A DNA stretch of 64,000 nt from Hymenobacter cheonanensis (GCF_030581075.1 NZ_JAUQSW010000002.1:310001-374000); one strand, 5' to 3'; positions 33,078 to 42,810 are shown, numbered from the stretch's first letter. Made by a program: numbers and translations. The notes: generated by a model from the letters alone, not told the origin.

Positions 33078-34259
33078 TTATTGCTTCAGCACGCGCAGCG
33101 TTTGGGGGCCGGTGGGCAAGGCTAGCCGCGCCACGTACACGCCGGCGCGCAGTGTTCCGGCACTGATAATGAGCTTGCTAGCCCCAGCCGGCAGCGTGTC
33201 TATTGGCTGGCGCAGCACCTCGCGGCCCAGCGCATCGGTGAGGGTGAGGGTGGCCGCGGTGGCCGCCTGCGGCAAGGTCACGAGCAGGGCCAGCTTGTCG
33301 CCAAACGGGTTGGGGACGGCGGCCAGCTGCGCGGCCGCCAGCGCATCGAACTGCACGCTGCGCACCGGCGAAAACGTGCTCGGGCCGCTCAGGTCTACCT
33401 GGCGCAGGCGGTAGTAGCGCAGGCCGGTTTTGCCGGCCTCCTGGTCGCGGAAGGTGTAGGTGCGGGCCGTTTGGCTGGTGGGGGTAGGTGCTGCCACGAA
33501 GCCAAGTACCCGAAAATCAGTAGCCTCGCCGCTCAGGCTTACCTGCACCTCGTAGCCGGCGTTATCGGTTTCGGTAGCGGTAGTCCAGCTCAGCTGGGCA
33601 TCGGCGCCCTGGCGCTGGGCCGTGAAGGCGGTGAGCGCCACGGGCATGGGCGCAACCGTGAAGCTGAAAGTAGCCTTGTAGTTGGCATTTGCATTGTTCT
33701 CAACCACATCGGCTTCATTGCTGGCTTGGGCCGTCCAGTACACTTCAATGGTGTAAGTGCCGCTTGCGGTAAGGCCAGCCAGCAAATCAACGGGAGCAGG
33801 CGTGTTATTGCCTTGGCTATTAGACACATTCGTCCATTTCTGATTGCCGTTCGTACCGTCAATATTATCGTCAGAAAAGGCTGGGTTGGTTTGCGTAAAA
33901 CCACCTGGGGTATTGCCCACGAGGTAGACCCGATAGTAGAGCCGGGCGCCCGTTACATTGCTGCCATTATTTTTGAAGGTCTTGATTTCTTCGCCCAGCA
34001 CCAGCGACTGCCCGGCCGTGAATGCCCCGAAGTCTTTCCCGCTGAAAGCAGTGCTACCAGCACTGTTGGCCCCGCCCGCATAATACTGAAAGCCAGCGCC
34101 GTTCGGATTGACAATCGCATAGTCTTGGTAAATGCCGAATGCTGCCCAAGCCGGGTGATGTAGCAGGCAGGCCAGCACGCACATAATGCCTAGCAAATAC
34201 TTGCTACCTAGTGCAGTTGTAACATAACCCGATTTAGCCAAAGGTACCAAATGGCGCAT
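33078..34259 (-). CDS. Secreted protein with T9SS type A sorting domain
   Basis: A 393-residue exported protein. The N-terminal region has a signal-like segment ending in HHPAWAAFG, then an adhesion-like beta domain (GIYQDYAIVNPNGAGFQYY, TGARLYYRVYLVGNTPGGFT). The middle VALTAFTAQRQGADAQLSWT is the linker common before T9SS signals. The C-terminal sorting domain reads AAVPNPFGDKLALLV ... LTLTDALGREVLRQ ... GVYVARLALP. The half encoded at about 33660-34259 is visibly AT-richer than the other half, suggesting a transferred N-terminal domain. A perfect -7 box lies inside the first codons (34239-34246), so the real start may be ATG 34182-34184 (MCVLACLLHHPAWA). The ligand is unknown. Confidence 0.82.
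   Translation of the reverse strand: MRHLVPLAKSGYVTTALGSKYLLGIMCVLACLLHHPAWAAFGIYQDYAIVNPNGAGFQYYAGGANSAGSTAFSGKDFGAFTAGQSLVLGEEIKTFKNNGSNVTGARLYYRVYLVGNTPGGFTQTNPAFSDDNIDGTNGNQKWTNVSNSQGNNTPAPVDLLAGLTASGTYTIEVYWTAQASNEADVVENNANANYKATFSFTVAPMPVALTAFTAQRQGADAQLSWTTATETDNAGYEVQVSLSGEATDFRVLGFVAAPTPTSQTARTYTFRDQEAGKTGLRYYRLRQVDLSGPSTFSPVRSVQFDALAAAQLAAVPNPFGDKLALLVTLPQAATAATLTLTDALGREVLRQPIDTLPAGASKLIISAGTLRAGVYVARLALPTGPQTLRVLKQ
34239..34246 (-). promoter_or_regulatory. Bacteroidota -7 promoter box TACCTTTG inside an apparent start region
   Basis: A perfect match on the minus strand, downstream of the ATG at 34257-34259. Either the T9SS-protein gene starts further downstream than the first ATG, or the match is by chance. 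Confidence 0.45.
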
Positions 34260-34384
34260 ACTAAGTAAGTGGGAATAGGGGTTGGGTAGAATGCCTGAAA
34301 AAGCAGCCTTAAAAATACCCCGCCCCTATGAGTATTCTCTGAAAATTCAGTACTTTGCTCAGCCCGGCATGCGAATGTATTCTT

Positions 34385-35446
34385 TTACTTACTGGCCGGG
34401 TTGGGGGCCATCAGGAGCTTTTCCAGAAAATTGAGCGCCTCGGCGTAGCGCCGGCGGCGCTGGTAGTAGTGTTGCCAGGCTTCCTCCTCACTAGGGCGCA
34501 GCGGCAGGCCGGCGGCGCGCAGGTCTTGCCAGGCCAGGGCAAACGTGTGGCGGTCGGGCGTGGCGTTGGCCTGCTCGGTTTCGGAGCGCAGCTCGGCCGG
34601 CTCGGTGCCCGACTTCTTATTAAAAAAGCGGTGAATGCGATTGAGCGCCAGGCAGCCAGCCTCGAACGTAAGCTCGACCTGGCGCGAGCGCGGCACGTCG
34701 AGCGCCGAGAACAGCAGGTTGGCCGCGTCGAGGATGAGGCCGGCGGCCGTGACCCACGAGCGTCCGGCCTGCGGCGAACGGAAGAAGGCCAGCACCGGCA
34801 GCGAGGTGTGGCTTTCGTCAATCTCCACAAACCACTGCTCCCAGGCCAGCCACTGCTGGTCGTCGTTCTCGAAGCTCTGGTCGTGCCCTAGCCAGCGCAG
34901 CAGCCCGCAGGCCGAGTTGGGGATGCCGGCCCGCAGCTCTAGCTGGGCCACCACCGTTTCGCGCCGCGAAAACGCCTGGTAGATGGTGGGCAGAAACGAA
35001 ATGAGCAGCGTAAGCAGCAGCAGGCCCAGCGTGGCCTCGGAATAGCTGAACACGTTGACTACAAACCCATTCTGCTTGGTGGTGCCCAGCGTAAGCAGCG
35101 AGCTGCCGCTAAGCTCGTAGCTCTTGGTAAAATCCTCGACGCCCAGCGCCCAGTAAATGCCCGTGTAGCCCAGGCCCACCAGCGCCAGCCAGCCAATGGG
35201 CAGCGCCACCAGCCCCACCGGCGCGTAGTGCGACATGATGCGGTCGCGGTGGGCATAGTTGCTGGCCCGCCGCGCGGCGAAATCGAACAAGGCGCGCACC
35301 CCGCTGAATACAAACACGTTGAGCCGCACCGACTCGTTGCGCGGCAGCACAAACGAGCGGATGGCCCCCGACACGGTGGTAATAACGAGCCAGCCGCCGG
35401 CTAGCCCCGCCAGCAGGCGTACCCCATACTCAACAGGTGATGACAT
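34385..35446 (-). CDS. Membrane protein resembling a two-helix ion channel
   Basis: A 353-residue protein with about four N-terminal hydrophobic segments and a soluble C-terminal half. A re-entrant-like stretch ELSGSSLLTLGTTKQNGF followed by the helix SEATLGLLLLTLLISFLP has the layout of a K+-channel pore (pore loop then second helix), with LLTLGTT where channels have a TVGYG-type filter. Selectivity for K+ is therefore doubtful. The C-terminal half (AQLELRAGIPNSACGLLRWL and VEIDESHTSLPVLAFFRSPQ) is probably a cytoplasmic regulatory domain of unknown type. It starts 34 bases after lutB ends and may share its transcript. I do not recognise a named family. Confidence 0.68.
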   Translation of the reverse strand: MSSPVEYGVRLLAGLAGGWLVITTVSGAIRSFVLPRNESVRLNVFVFSGVRALFDFAARRASNYAHRDRIMSHYAPVGLVALPIGWLALVGLGYTGIYWALGVEDFTKSYELSGSSLLTLGTTKQNGFVVNVFSYSEATLGLLLLTLLISFLPTIYQAFSRRETVVAQLELRAGIPNSACGLLRWLGHDQSFENDDQQWLAWEQWFVEIDESHTSLPVLAFFRSPQAGRSWVTAAGLILDAANLLFSALDVPRSRQVELTFEAGCLALNRIHRFFNKKSGTEPAELRSETEQANATPDRHTFALAWQDLRAAGLPLRPSEEEAWQHYYQRRRRYAEALNFLEKLLMAPNPASK

Positions 35447-35480
35447 GGCCCGTTGTACGGGCCAGCCTCCTAAATCGCTG

Positions 35481-36857
35481 CTAGTGGCTAGCCTGCCACA
35501 GCTGCCGGAACGACTTGTCGGCCACCTTCAGGCTTTCGCGGCGCTTGCGCCAGCCGGCCTGGTCGAGCAGGTAGCCGAGGCTGAAATCCTTGAGGCGGCC
35601 GGGCAGCACATCGAGCGCCCAGCGGTGGCGCATACTCCAGCGCCAGAGGCCGATGGCGACTTTCTCGACCGGCGCATTGTGGCCTTCGGCCACACTCTGC
35701 TGCCTATTGAGCAGCAAGAGGTTGTGCAGGTTAATGCGCACCGGGCACACGCTGGTGCACGCCCCGCACAGGCTGCTGGCAAAGCTCAGGTGCTGGTGCT
35801 CTTTCAGGCCGCTCAGGTGCGGGCTGATAACCGAGCCGATGGGCCCCGAATAGGTGGTTTCGTAGGTGTGGCCGCCGATGTTTTTGTACACCGGGCACAC
35901 GTTGAGGCAGGCCCCGCACCTAATGCAGCGCAGCGCCTCGCGGCGGTCGGGGCGGGCTAGCAGGTTGGTGCGGCCATTATCAAGCAGAATCACGACCATC
36001 TCTGCGGGCCCGTCGGGCTCGCCGGGCTGGCGCGGGCCGAAGTATACCGTATTATACACCGTGACCTGCTGGCCCGTGCCGCTGGTACTGAGCAGCGGCC
36101 AAAACAGGTCGAGGTCGGTAAGCTGCGGGATAATCTTTTCGATGCCTACCACTGCAATGTGCAGGCCCGGGAACGTAGCCGAGAGCCGGGCGTTGCCCTC
36201 ATTCTCCGTCACGGCCACGCCGCCTTCCTTGGCAATCAGGAAGTTGCCACCCGTGATGCCCACCTCAGCCGAGGTGTACTTATCGCGCAGCAGGTGCCGG
36301 GCCGTGAGCACGAGTTGCTGGGCATCGTCCGTATGCTCGATGCCGAGGTGCTTCACGAAGATGTTGGCAATGTCGGCCTTGCTCAGGTGCATGGCCGGCG
36401 TCACGATATGATAAGGCCGCTCGCCGTTGAGCTGCACAATGTATTCGCCCAGGTCCGTCTCCACCGACTCTATGCCCCGGCCCTGTAAATACTTGTTAAC
36501 GTGGATTTCCTCGGTGGTCATGCTCTTGGCCTTCACCACGGTGCGCGTGCCCCGCGCCTCGGTGAGGCGGCCGATTTCGGCCAGGGCCTCCTGCGCGTCG
36601 TTGGCCCACACCACGCGGCCGCCCCTGGCGGTGAAATTCTTTTCGAACTCCAGCAGGTACTCATCCAGCTTTTCGAGCACCTGCGCCTTGAGGCTAGCGG
36701 CGCGGGCGCGGGCCAGCTCGTGGTCGGCATAGTGCTGCAGGCCGGCGCTCACGGCCGCGTCGTACTTGCCGATATTGAAGCGGATTTTGCGGCGGTGTTC
36801 GAGGTCGAAGGCTTTGCGTTCGGCGTCGGTCTGGAACTGGAGCGCGAGGTTTCGCAA
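35481..36857 (-). CDS. lutB: LutB-type iron-sulfur protein of L-lactate utilisation
   Basis: A 458-residue protein. The N-terminal LUD domain contains VVKAKSMTTEEIHVN and ITGGNFLIAKEGGVAVTENE. The C-terminal ferredoxin-like part has Cys311/314/317/321 (CIRCGACLNVCPVY) and Cys364/367/371 (CGACTSVCPV), which bind Fe-S clusters, and a short C-terminal domain. LutB is one of three subunits (LutABC) that oxidise L-lactate to pyruvate; lutA and lutC are not adjacent, so this is an orphan copy here. The only plausible start is TTG 36855-36857. A near -7 box lies at 36932-36939. The downstream neighbour is the channel-like membrane protein. Confidence 0.9.
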   Translation of the reverse strand: MRNLALQFQTDAERKAFDLEHRRKIRFNIGKYDAAVSAGLQHYADHELARARAASLKAQVLEKLDEYLLEFEKNFTARGGRVVWANDAQEALAEIGRLTEARGTRTVVKAKSMTTEEIHVNKYLQGRGIESVETDLGEYIVQLNGERPYHIVTPAMHLSKADIANIFVKHLGIEHTDDAQQLVLTARHLLRDKYTSAEVGITGGNFLIAKEGGVAVTENEGNARLSATFPGLHIAVVGIEKIIPQLTDLDLFWPLLSTSGTGQQVTVYNTVYFGPRQPGEPDGPAEMVVILLDNGRTNLLARPDRREALRCIRCGACLNVCPVYKNIGGHTYETTYSGPIGSVISPHLSGLKEHQHLSFASSLCGACTSVCPVRINLHNLLLLNRQQSVAEGHNAPVEKVAIGLWRWSMRHRWALDVLPGRLKDFSLGYLLDQAGWRKRRESLKVADKSFRQLWQASH

Positions 36858-36931
36858 GAGTACAGGAGATTTTGCGAGGGCAGGGTAGAGCAGACTAGCT
36901 AGCGGCGCTGCACCTATTTTTTTAGACTTAC

Positions 36932-36939
36932 CGAAGATA
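36932..36939 (-). promoter_or_regulatory. -7-like promoter box TATCTTCG
   Basis: One mismatch to TAnnTTTG on the minus strand, 74 bases upstream of the lutB TTG start. Confidence 0.35.
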
Positions 36940-36990
36940 CCTATCGCTTTTTACTTTCGGCACGAAGCGCTCGGTACTACCACTCATGAT

Positions 36991-39900
36991 TTAGTTTATA
37001 GCAATTCGTTTTATCAGTGTATTGGCGGCGGCTTGCAGACGTAGTACGTATACACCGGGGGCCAGCCCTTCTATCGGCAGCGTAAGCGTTGCCCCGTTGC
37101 CAGACAAGGCAGTAGCTTGGCGAAGCACTACTTGCCCCAGCGCATTGAGTAGCTCGATACGCACGGTGGTAGCGCCAGCCATACTTGGCACAACCACCGT
37201 GCAGCTTTCATGTGCCGGATTTGGGTATACCTGCACCAAGGCGGCTAAGGCGGCAGGCGAAGTAGCCAATGCAGCCTGCGGGTGAAATACCAACGTAAAC
37301 CGGCCCGTGAGCGTCGTCTTGGCTTGCTCGGCAGTTACAGCAAATTGATAGGTGCTTCCTGCCGTCAGCTTCACCATTTTATTGGTGAGCGCATCGTGGA
37401 GGTAGGCCTCCAAGCCCACCGGCAGGTTCTTGAGCTGGGCGGCGACGAGCGTGTAAGTACCAGCGCCCGGCACTCCCACGCCGAGGGCTAGCGTGGTACC
37501 CGCGGCCAAAACCGGCTGCCCATCAATGGCAAGCTGCTGACCGTTGGCCAACTGACTACTTAAGTTCAGACCGGTCGAATTAGGCAACTTGGCAGCATCG
37601 TACTGGCTGTCGAAAGCAGTGGTAGCCCCGGCTTCGGCATAAACGTAAAATGCATCGACACTACTAAGACCACGCAGGTCGAGTTGCACGAGCGGCCGAG
37701 GGTCAGCCGCCAGTCGCTGAAAGGCAGTAGCGTCGGGAGTGGTCAGGCGCTGGCTGTTGCGAAATGTCAGGTGGCCACTGGTCTGCCCTGCCTGCACACG
37801 CACGAAGAAGCCCTGCGCCACTGATAAAATAGGATTACCCCCTACCCCGTTCACGTAGCTGCGGTAGTGCCCAGCGTACTGGCCGGTACTCTGCACCACG
37901 TAGATGGCCGCATCTACATTCTCGCGGTCTGCGGCCGCTACCAAAGAATAGTCGAGCGGAGCCGGATATGGATTACCTACCAATGCCCAGCCAGCGTCGG
38001 CGTCGGCACCACGCGCTAACGCCACGGTCTGGTCGCCGGTGCCCAGCGTACCGACAAAATCTACTAGCTGGGCCGCGCCGATATTAACGGTATAGCCTCC
38101 CCCCGGCACCAAGGCTTCACTTAGGCTAGCCGGCGAGAAGAAGCCTTTGTCGAAGGCAGAACTCGTATTCGCAGTTGTAGCTAGCCGGCGTTGGTCGTAG
38201 CTAAAAATGGTAGGAAAAGGCGTAACCGCCCCCGGCGTAGCGCTGGTGTTGTACGTCGCATTAACAACCGGGATAAAGCCCGCCGTGCTGAAGTCGGCTA
38301 CCGTTGAGTTAGTGACCGGCGGGGCATAGTGCCGGTAGCCCAGCCCAGGGTTGGTGCTCGGGTCGATGTAGCGCTGCACCGTAGCGGCCCCGCTTACTAC
38401 GCCCGTGCTGGCATTCACGACCAGCGCCGTGCCGCTGGCTGAGGAGAGCAGCGTCAGGGTGTGCCCCGCCGTTAGCAGGTTGCCCGCACTCCCTACAGTC
38501 AGCACTTGCGCTACGGCTACGTCCGCAGAAAGCGTCACGTCACTCGTATTCAACGTAGTCAGGTTACGCACTTGCGTCGGCAGGCCATCACCGGTAGTTT
38601 GTGGCCCCGTACCGGCATATACGTAGCTGGCATCGGCCGCAAAGAAGCGTCCACCCGTTAGTTGCACGGCCCCCGTGGCGCCGCTGCTCGTGATGCCAGC
38701 GGCATCGCCGATGACGAGCGTGGCTCCTGCTTGCAGTTGCATAGTACCCGGGCCCGTGAGCAACTGCCCATTTTGATTGAGGGTGCCACCCTGCTCCACA
38801 CTAAGGGTACCATTTACCGTGAGGGGGCCGGAGAGCGTAGCCACGCCGGTGCCAGTGATTGTCACATCATTGTAGTCACCAGCCAGATTTTGGGAGGTCG
38901 TAACGACAATATTAGTCTTGCCCCCGTCTCCGGTGCCCTCCAGACTTACGGTGTAGGTGCCCAGTACGGAGGTAATTGTCAACACGCCGTCTCTGACACC
39001 AGTAGTGGTGGGGGCAAAGCTCACGGCTACCGTGGCGGTACTGCCCGCTGGCACGCTCGCTGGCACCGGCCCAACGAGGCTGAAGTCGCCAGTAGTAGCT
39101 GTTCCGGCCAAGGCCAGGTCGGCCGTACCTGCATTAAGGAGCGTAAATACGACCGCTGGGCTGACAGTACCCGGGCGGTAGCTGCCGAAATTGTAAGCCA
39201 GCCCACCATTTGGGTAGCTGGTAGCAGCCTGCGCTACGGCTAGCTGTGGCTCAGTCACGGTGAAGAGTACCCCGTTGCTCGTGCCTTGGGGAGTGGTCAC
39301 GGTTACCGTGCCCGTGGTGGCTCCCACGGGCACAGTCGCTTTCAGGCTGGTCGTCGAGCTTGCCTTGAAGCTGGCGGGCGTGCCATTAAAGCTGACCCCG
39401 GTGGCCCCGGCCAGGTTGGTACCTGTTAGCGTAATACTCTGGCCGACGGCGCCGCTAGTGGGCGAAAGGCTGAGCAAGGTGGGGGCACCGGCCTGGTTGA
39501 AGCGGACGCTCACCGTATTAGCCCCACTGTTAGCGGCGAGGAGGTCCAGGTCGCCGTCATTGTCCACATCGGCCAAGGCCAGGCCCGCCGGTCCTTGGCC
39601 TATCGCGAGCAGCCCACCATCGGCGAAAGCACCGGCGCCATCGTTCAGCCGCACGCTAGCGGTATTATCACCGCCATTGGCAGTCAATAAATCGAGGTCC
39701 CCATCGGCATCAATGTCGGCAAGCGCCAGGCTGGCCGGGGCCAGGCCCACGGCCACCGCGGCGCGGCTGCTAAAATTACCCAGCCCATCATTCACAAACA
39801 CGCTCACGGTGTTGTCGCCAGCATTAGCCGTCAGCAAGTCCAAGTCGCCATCGTCATCTATGTCGTTCATTACCAAGCCGCTGGGCACCCGGCCCGTTGC

Positions 39901-42606
39901 CAGGCTGGCGATGCCGCTGAAGGAGCCGGTACCATCATTCAGGCGGATGCTGACCGTGTTGGCACTGCCGTTCGTGGTGAGCAGGTCCAGGTCGCCGTCG
40001 TTGTCTACGTCGGCAGTGGCCAAGGCTTGTTCCCCAAGGCTCATCTTCACTTCCAGGCGGGTGTAAAAACCTCCGTACCCCGCATTCAGCCACACGGTTG
40101 TGCCACTAGCCGTCACAACCAGTAAATCCTGCGTGCCATTGGCGTCCACATCGGCCGCCACAAGCTGCTGGGGCGAAGCCCCCACGGCCAGGGTTGTACC
40201 GGCGGTGAAGCTACCCCGGCCATTGTTGAGAAAAGTGCTTACGTCACTCGTTGTGGTATTAGCCGTTACTACATCCAGGGCCCCATCTGCATTCAGGTCC
40301 ACTGCCAGCACATCGTGCACCCCTTGGCTGGTACCAGGCAGGGTTAGGTCAGGGCCCGCAGCGAACGTGCCATTGCCGGCATTCAGCCGAACGCTCACCG
40401 TTTTTCCGGCTCCGTTGTCGTAAGCAGCCGCCAGCAGGTCCTGGTCCCCGTCGCGGTCAATATCGGCCGCTACAATCCGCTGGGGCTGAGGCCCCACCTT
40501 GTTTTCTGAGCCCGGCTGAAAGTTACCACGCCCAATGCCCCCTGCCGCGGCCGTAAACCGGTATACGCGCTTGCTTATTGCGATGCCCCCTTCACTCTGC
40601 ACGTAGGCCGGCACTGTTACGCTCACCAGCTCCCCGGGCTGAAGATACGGGTTGGTAGCAGCAGCTGTTGAAGGGGAGAAATAAGTTGCGGCGCCGCTTG
40701 GAAAGAAGGTACCCAGATTGCCCCCGCCAGCCACGGCCGAGTATAAGGCGATGCTATAAGCAGAATTACTGCTTATGGGCTCCGAAAAAGTCAGGCGGGC
40801 ATTATAAAGCAACCGCGTGCCATTGCGGCTGTTGGCTTTGGGCGTGGCCGCCACCAACACTACTGTTACGGTAAACGGAGTAGTTGCATTCCCTCCCGGC
40901 CCGCTCACTTTTACGGTACCCGCGGTTGAGCTGCCCGCGGGTACCGTGAAGGTGAGGCTCGTGCCGGTATTGTTCGTGATAACCGCCGCCTTGCCCCCCA
41001 CCGAGAGCGTAACCCCGGTCAGGTTTGCGCCGGCCAGGGTAATGGCCGTGCCCGCCGGGGCGGTAGTTTGGCTAAGGCTCGTAATAACGGGAGCGGGCGG
41101 CTGGTTTAGCCGCACGCCAATTCCAGAGTAGAAATCGGTAGTCAGGATGTCGAGGTCGCCGTCGCCATCTACGTCGGCAAGGCCCACGCCATAGGGGCCG
41201 CTCCCGGTAGAAAAGCTACCAGCACCACTAAAAACACCCGTATTGGAGCCACTGGCATCCCCTCCGTTCAGCCGAACATAACCCGTAGAGGTAACCAGGT
41301 CTAGGTCGCCATCGGCATCCATATCCCCCAGCGCTACGCTATAGGCCTCGACTGGCACATTTTGGGTACCACTAAACTGCCCCGTATTGGAGCCCGACGC
41401 ATCACCACCATTCAGGCGCACGCTCGCCGTCCAGCCTACACCATTCAAATTAGAAACACCTACTACTAAATCGATGTCCCCATCGCCGTCAACATCGCCA
41501 ACGGCCAGATTAGCATAGCTAGCGGTATTGCCTTGCAAGGCTACTTCCTGGCTACCCGAAAAAGTACCAGTGTTGGACCCCGTAGCGTCTCCTCCGTTCA
41601 GGCGCACGCTCAGCGTGCTCACACTGTGGCTTACCAGCATATCGAGGTCGCCATCGCCATCCACATCCGCCAGCACCACTGCCGTTGGCCTCCCTGTGAT
41701 GGGCACCTCAGAGCCGTTTTTGAATTCCCCGGTGTTTGACCCCGAGTTATCGCCTCCATTCAGGCGCACACTCACCGAAACCCCATTTTCATTGGCCGTA
41801 ACAAAGTCCAGGTCGCCGTCGCCGTCGACGTCACCCATGGCCAGGCTGTAAGGCCCATACCCGGTTTTCACGACATCCTTAATCGCGAACTTACCGGTGT
41901 TCCCCCCCTTGCTATCGCCATTTTGGTAGATGTATACCCCGTCGCAGAGGGCCAGTATGTCGAGGTCGCCATCGCCGTCAATATCTGCCAGCGATACGTG
42001 GCGCGGCCGGCCAAGGTCAGTTGAAAGGCTAATGCCGCTACTAAACACCCCCGTATTAGACCCGGTAGCGTCGCCACCATTAACCTTTATTACTACGGCA
42101 GCACCACCATACAAATTGCAGGTTACGGCATCTATATCTCCATCATTATCTATATCGCCGGTGGCGAGCCCAAAGCACGAGCCTCCGGCGTAATAATCAC
42201 TACCTAGCTTGAAATTTTGCGCCCGGCCAGCCCCCCCTACGGCCGTTGTAAACTGGTGAACCTGACGGGCCGCAGCAACCCCGGCAGTACTGCGCACCGC
42301 AGGCGGCACCGATACGAGCACCGTCTCCCCCGGCTTAAAACCAGTGGTTGGGCTAAAGGTAATCGTAGAGGCACTCGTGGCATAAGCACCTTTTTTTTTA
42401 CCGCCTGCCTGCGCCGAATAGACACTCATACCGGGCGCAGTTGTCGCTTCTATCGGCTGCGAAAAAGTCACGCTCACGCCAGACGCCGGCGAGGCGGCGT
42501 TTGCGTTGCGCAGGGGCGTACGTGCCGTAACTACCGGCGCCTGCGCCTGGGCTGGCGCGGCCAAAATAGAGCAGACAAAAAGCAGTAGGGAGTAGCGTTG
42601 CATCAT
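36991..42606 (-). CDS. Giant FG-GAP/VCBS-repeat protein with T9SS sorting domain
   Basis: About 1871 residues, exported by the type IX system. After the signal peptide (MMQRYSLLLFVCSILAAPAQ) come an SbsA-like Ig domain, seven FG-GAP/VCBS units with Ca-binding motifs such as ADIDGDGDLDILA and GDVDGDGDLDFVT, an IPT/TIG domain (APVITSLSQTTAPAGTAITL), a second SbsA-like Ig domain, and seven more units (for example ADVDNDGDLDLLT). A second IPT/TIG domain, an ASH-like domain (LNAGTADLALAGTATTGDF), a beta-helix-like stretch and the sorting domain (QVYPNPAHESCTVVV ... GVYVLRLQAAANTLI) follow. FG-GAP units form beta-propellers, so two seven-bladed propellers are plausible. It probably acts in surface adhesion. 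ATG 42601-42603 is equally possible. It stands alone, with no partner gene adjacent. Confidence 0.88.
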   Translation of the reverse strand: MMQRYSLLLFVCSILAAPAQAQAPVVTARTPLRNANAASPASGVSVTFSQPIEATTAPGMSVYSAQAGGKKKGAYATSASTITFSPTTGFKPGETVLVSVPPAVRSTAGVAAARQVHQFTTAVGGAGRAQNFKLGSDYYAGGSCFGLATGDIDNDGDIDAVTCNLYGGAAVVIKVNGGDATGSNTGVFSSGISLSTDLGRPRHVSLADIDGDGDLDILALCDGVYIYQNGDSKGGNTGKFAIKDVVKTGYGPYSLAMGDVDGDGDLDFVTANENGVSVSVRLNGGDNSGSNTGEFKNGSEVPITGRPTAVVLADVDGDGDLDMLVSHSVSTLSVRLNGGDATGSNTGTFSGSQEVALQGNTASYANLAVGDVDGDGDIDLVVGVSNLNGVGWTASVRLNGGDASGSNTGQFSGTQNVPVEAYSVALGDMDADGDLDLVTSTGYVRLNGGDASGSNTGVFSGAGSFSTGSGPYGVGLADVDGDGDLDILTTDFYSGIGVRLNQPPAPVITSLSQTTAPAGTAITLAGANLTGVTLSVGGKAAVITNNTGTSLTFTVPAGSSTAGTVKVSGPGGNATTPFTVTVVLVAATPKANSRNGTRLLYNARLTFSEPISSNSAYSIALYSAVAGGGNLGTFFPSGAATYFSPSTAAATNPYLQPGELVSVTVPAYVQSEGGIAISKRVYRFTAAAGGIGRGNFQPGSENKVGPQPQRIVAADIDRDGDQDLLAAAYDNGAGKTVSVRLNAGNGTFAAGPDLTLPGTSQGVHDVLAVDLNADGALDVVTANTTTSDVSTFLNNGRGSFTAGTTLAVGASPQQLVAADVDANGTQDLLVVTASGTTVWLNAGYGGFYTRLEVKMSLGEQALATADVDNDGDLDLLTTNGSANTVSIRLNDGTGSFSGIASLATGRVPSGLVMNDIDDDGDLDLLTANAGDNTVSVFVNDGLGNFSSRAAVAVGLAPASLALADIDADGDLDLLTANGGDNTASVRLNDGAGAFADGGLLAIGQGPAGLALADVDNDGDLDLLAANSGANTVSVRFNQAGAPTLLSLSPTSGAVGQSITLTGTNLAGATGVSFNGTPASFKASSTTSLKATVPVGATTGTVTVTTPQGTSNGVLFTVTEPQLAVAQAATSYPNGGLAYNFGSYRPGTVSPAVVFTLLNAGTADLALAGTATTGDFSLVGPVPASVPAGSTATVAVSFAPTTTGVRDGVLTITSVLGTYTVSLEGTGDGGKTNIVVTTSQNLAGDYNDVTITGTGVATLSGPLTVNGTLSVEQGGTLNQNGQLLTGPGTMQLQAGATLVIGDAAGITSSGATGAVQLTGGRFFAADASYVYAGTGPQTTGDGLPTQVRNLTTLNTSDVTLSADVAVAQVLTVGSAGNLLTAGHTLTLLSSASGTALVVNASTGVVSGAATVQRYIDPSTNPGLGYRHYAPPVTNSTVADFSTAGFIPVVNATYNTSATPGAVTPFPTIFSYDQRRLATTANTSSAFDKGFFSPASLSEALVPGGGYTVNIGAAQLVDFVGTLGTGDQTVALARGADADAGWALVGNPYPAPLDYSLVAAADRENVDAAIYVVQSTGQYAGHYRSYVNGVGGNPILSVAQGFFVRVQAGQTSGHLTFRNSQRLTTPDATAFQRLAADPRPLVQLDLRGLSSVDAFYVYAEAGATTAFDSQYDAAKLPNSTGLNLSSQLANGQQLAIDGQPVLAAGTTLALGVGVPGAGTYTLVAAQLKNLPVGLEAYLHDALTNKMVKLTAGSTYQFAVTAEQAKTTLTGRFTLVFHPQAALATSPAALAALVQVYPNPAHESCTVVVPSMAGATTVRIELLNALGQVVLRQATALSGNGATLTLPIEGLAPGVYVLRLQAAANTLIKRIAIN

Positions 42607-42810
42607 AGGTAAATAAATAAAGTTTGCCCGGCAGAAAGCACACTGCTTCCTAACGGGCAAACCGAGACAAGCCGAACTATTGAGCCCCTAAAGATACTGT
42701 TGCTAATTGGTATTTCAGTCTAGCTACGGCGTGCGGTAGCACATACTAACTACCAACTAATCAAGGCTACCCCCTTTGTATCGTGACCAAAACGATAGCC
42801 CATTAGACAA

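Noticed and set aside
36991..42606. CRISPR-like or tandem DNA repeats
   Set aside because: The periodic sequences come from protein FG-GAP motifs and vary at codon level; there are no identical spacer-separated repeats.
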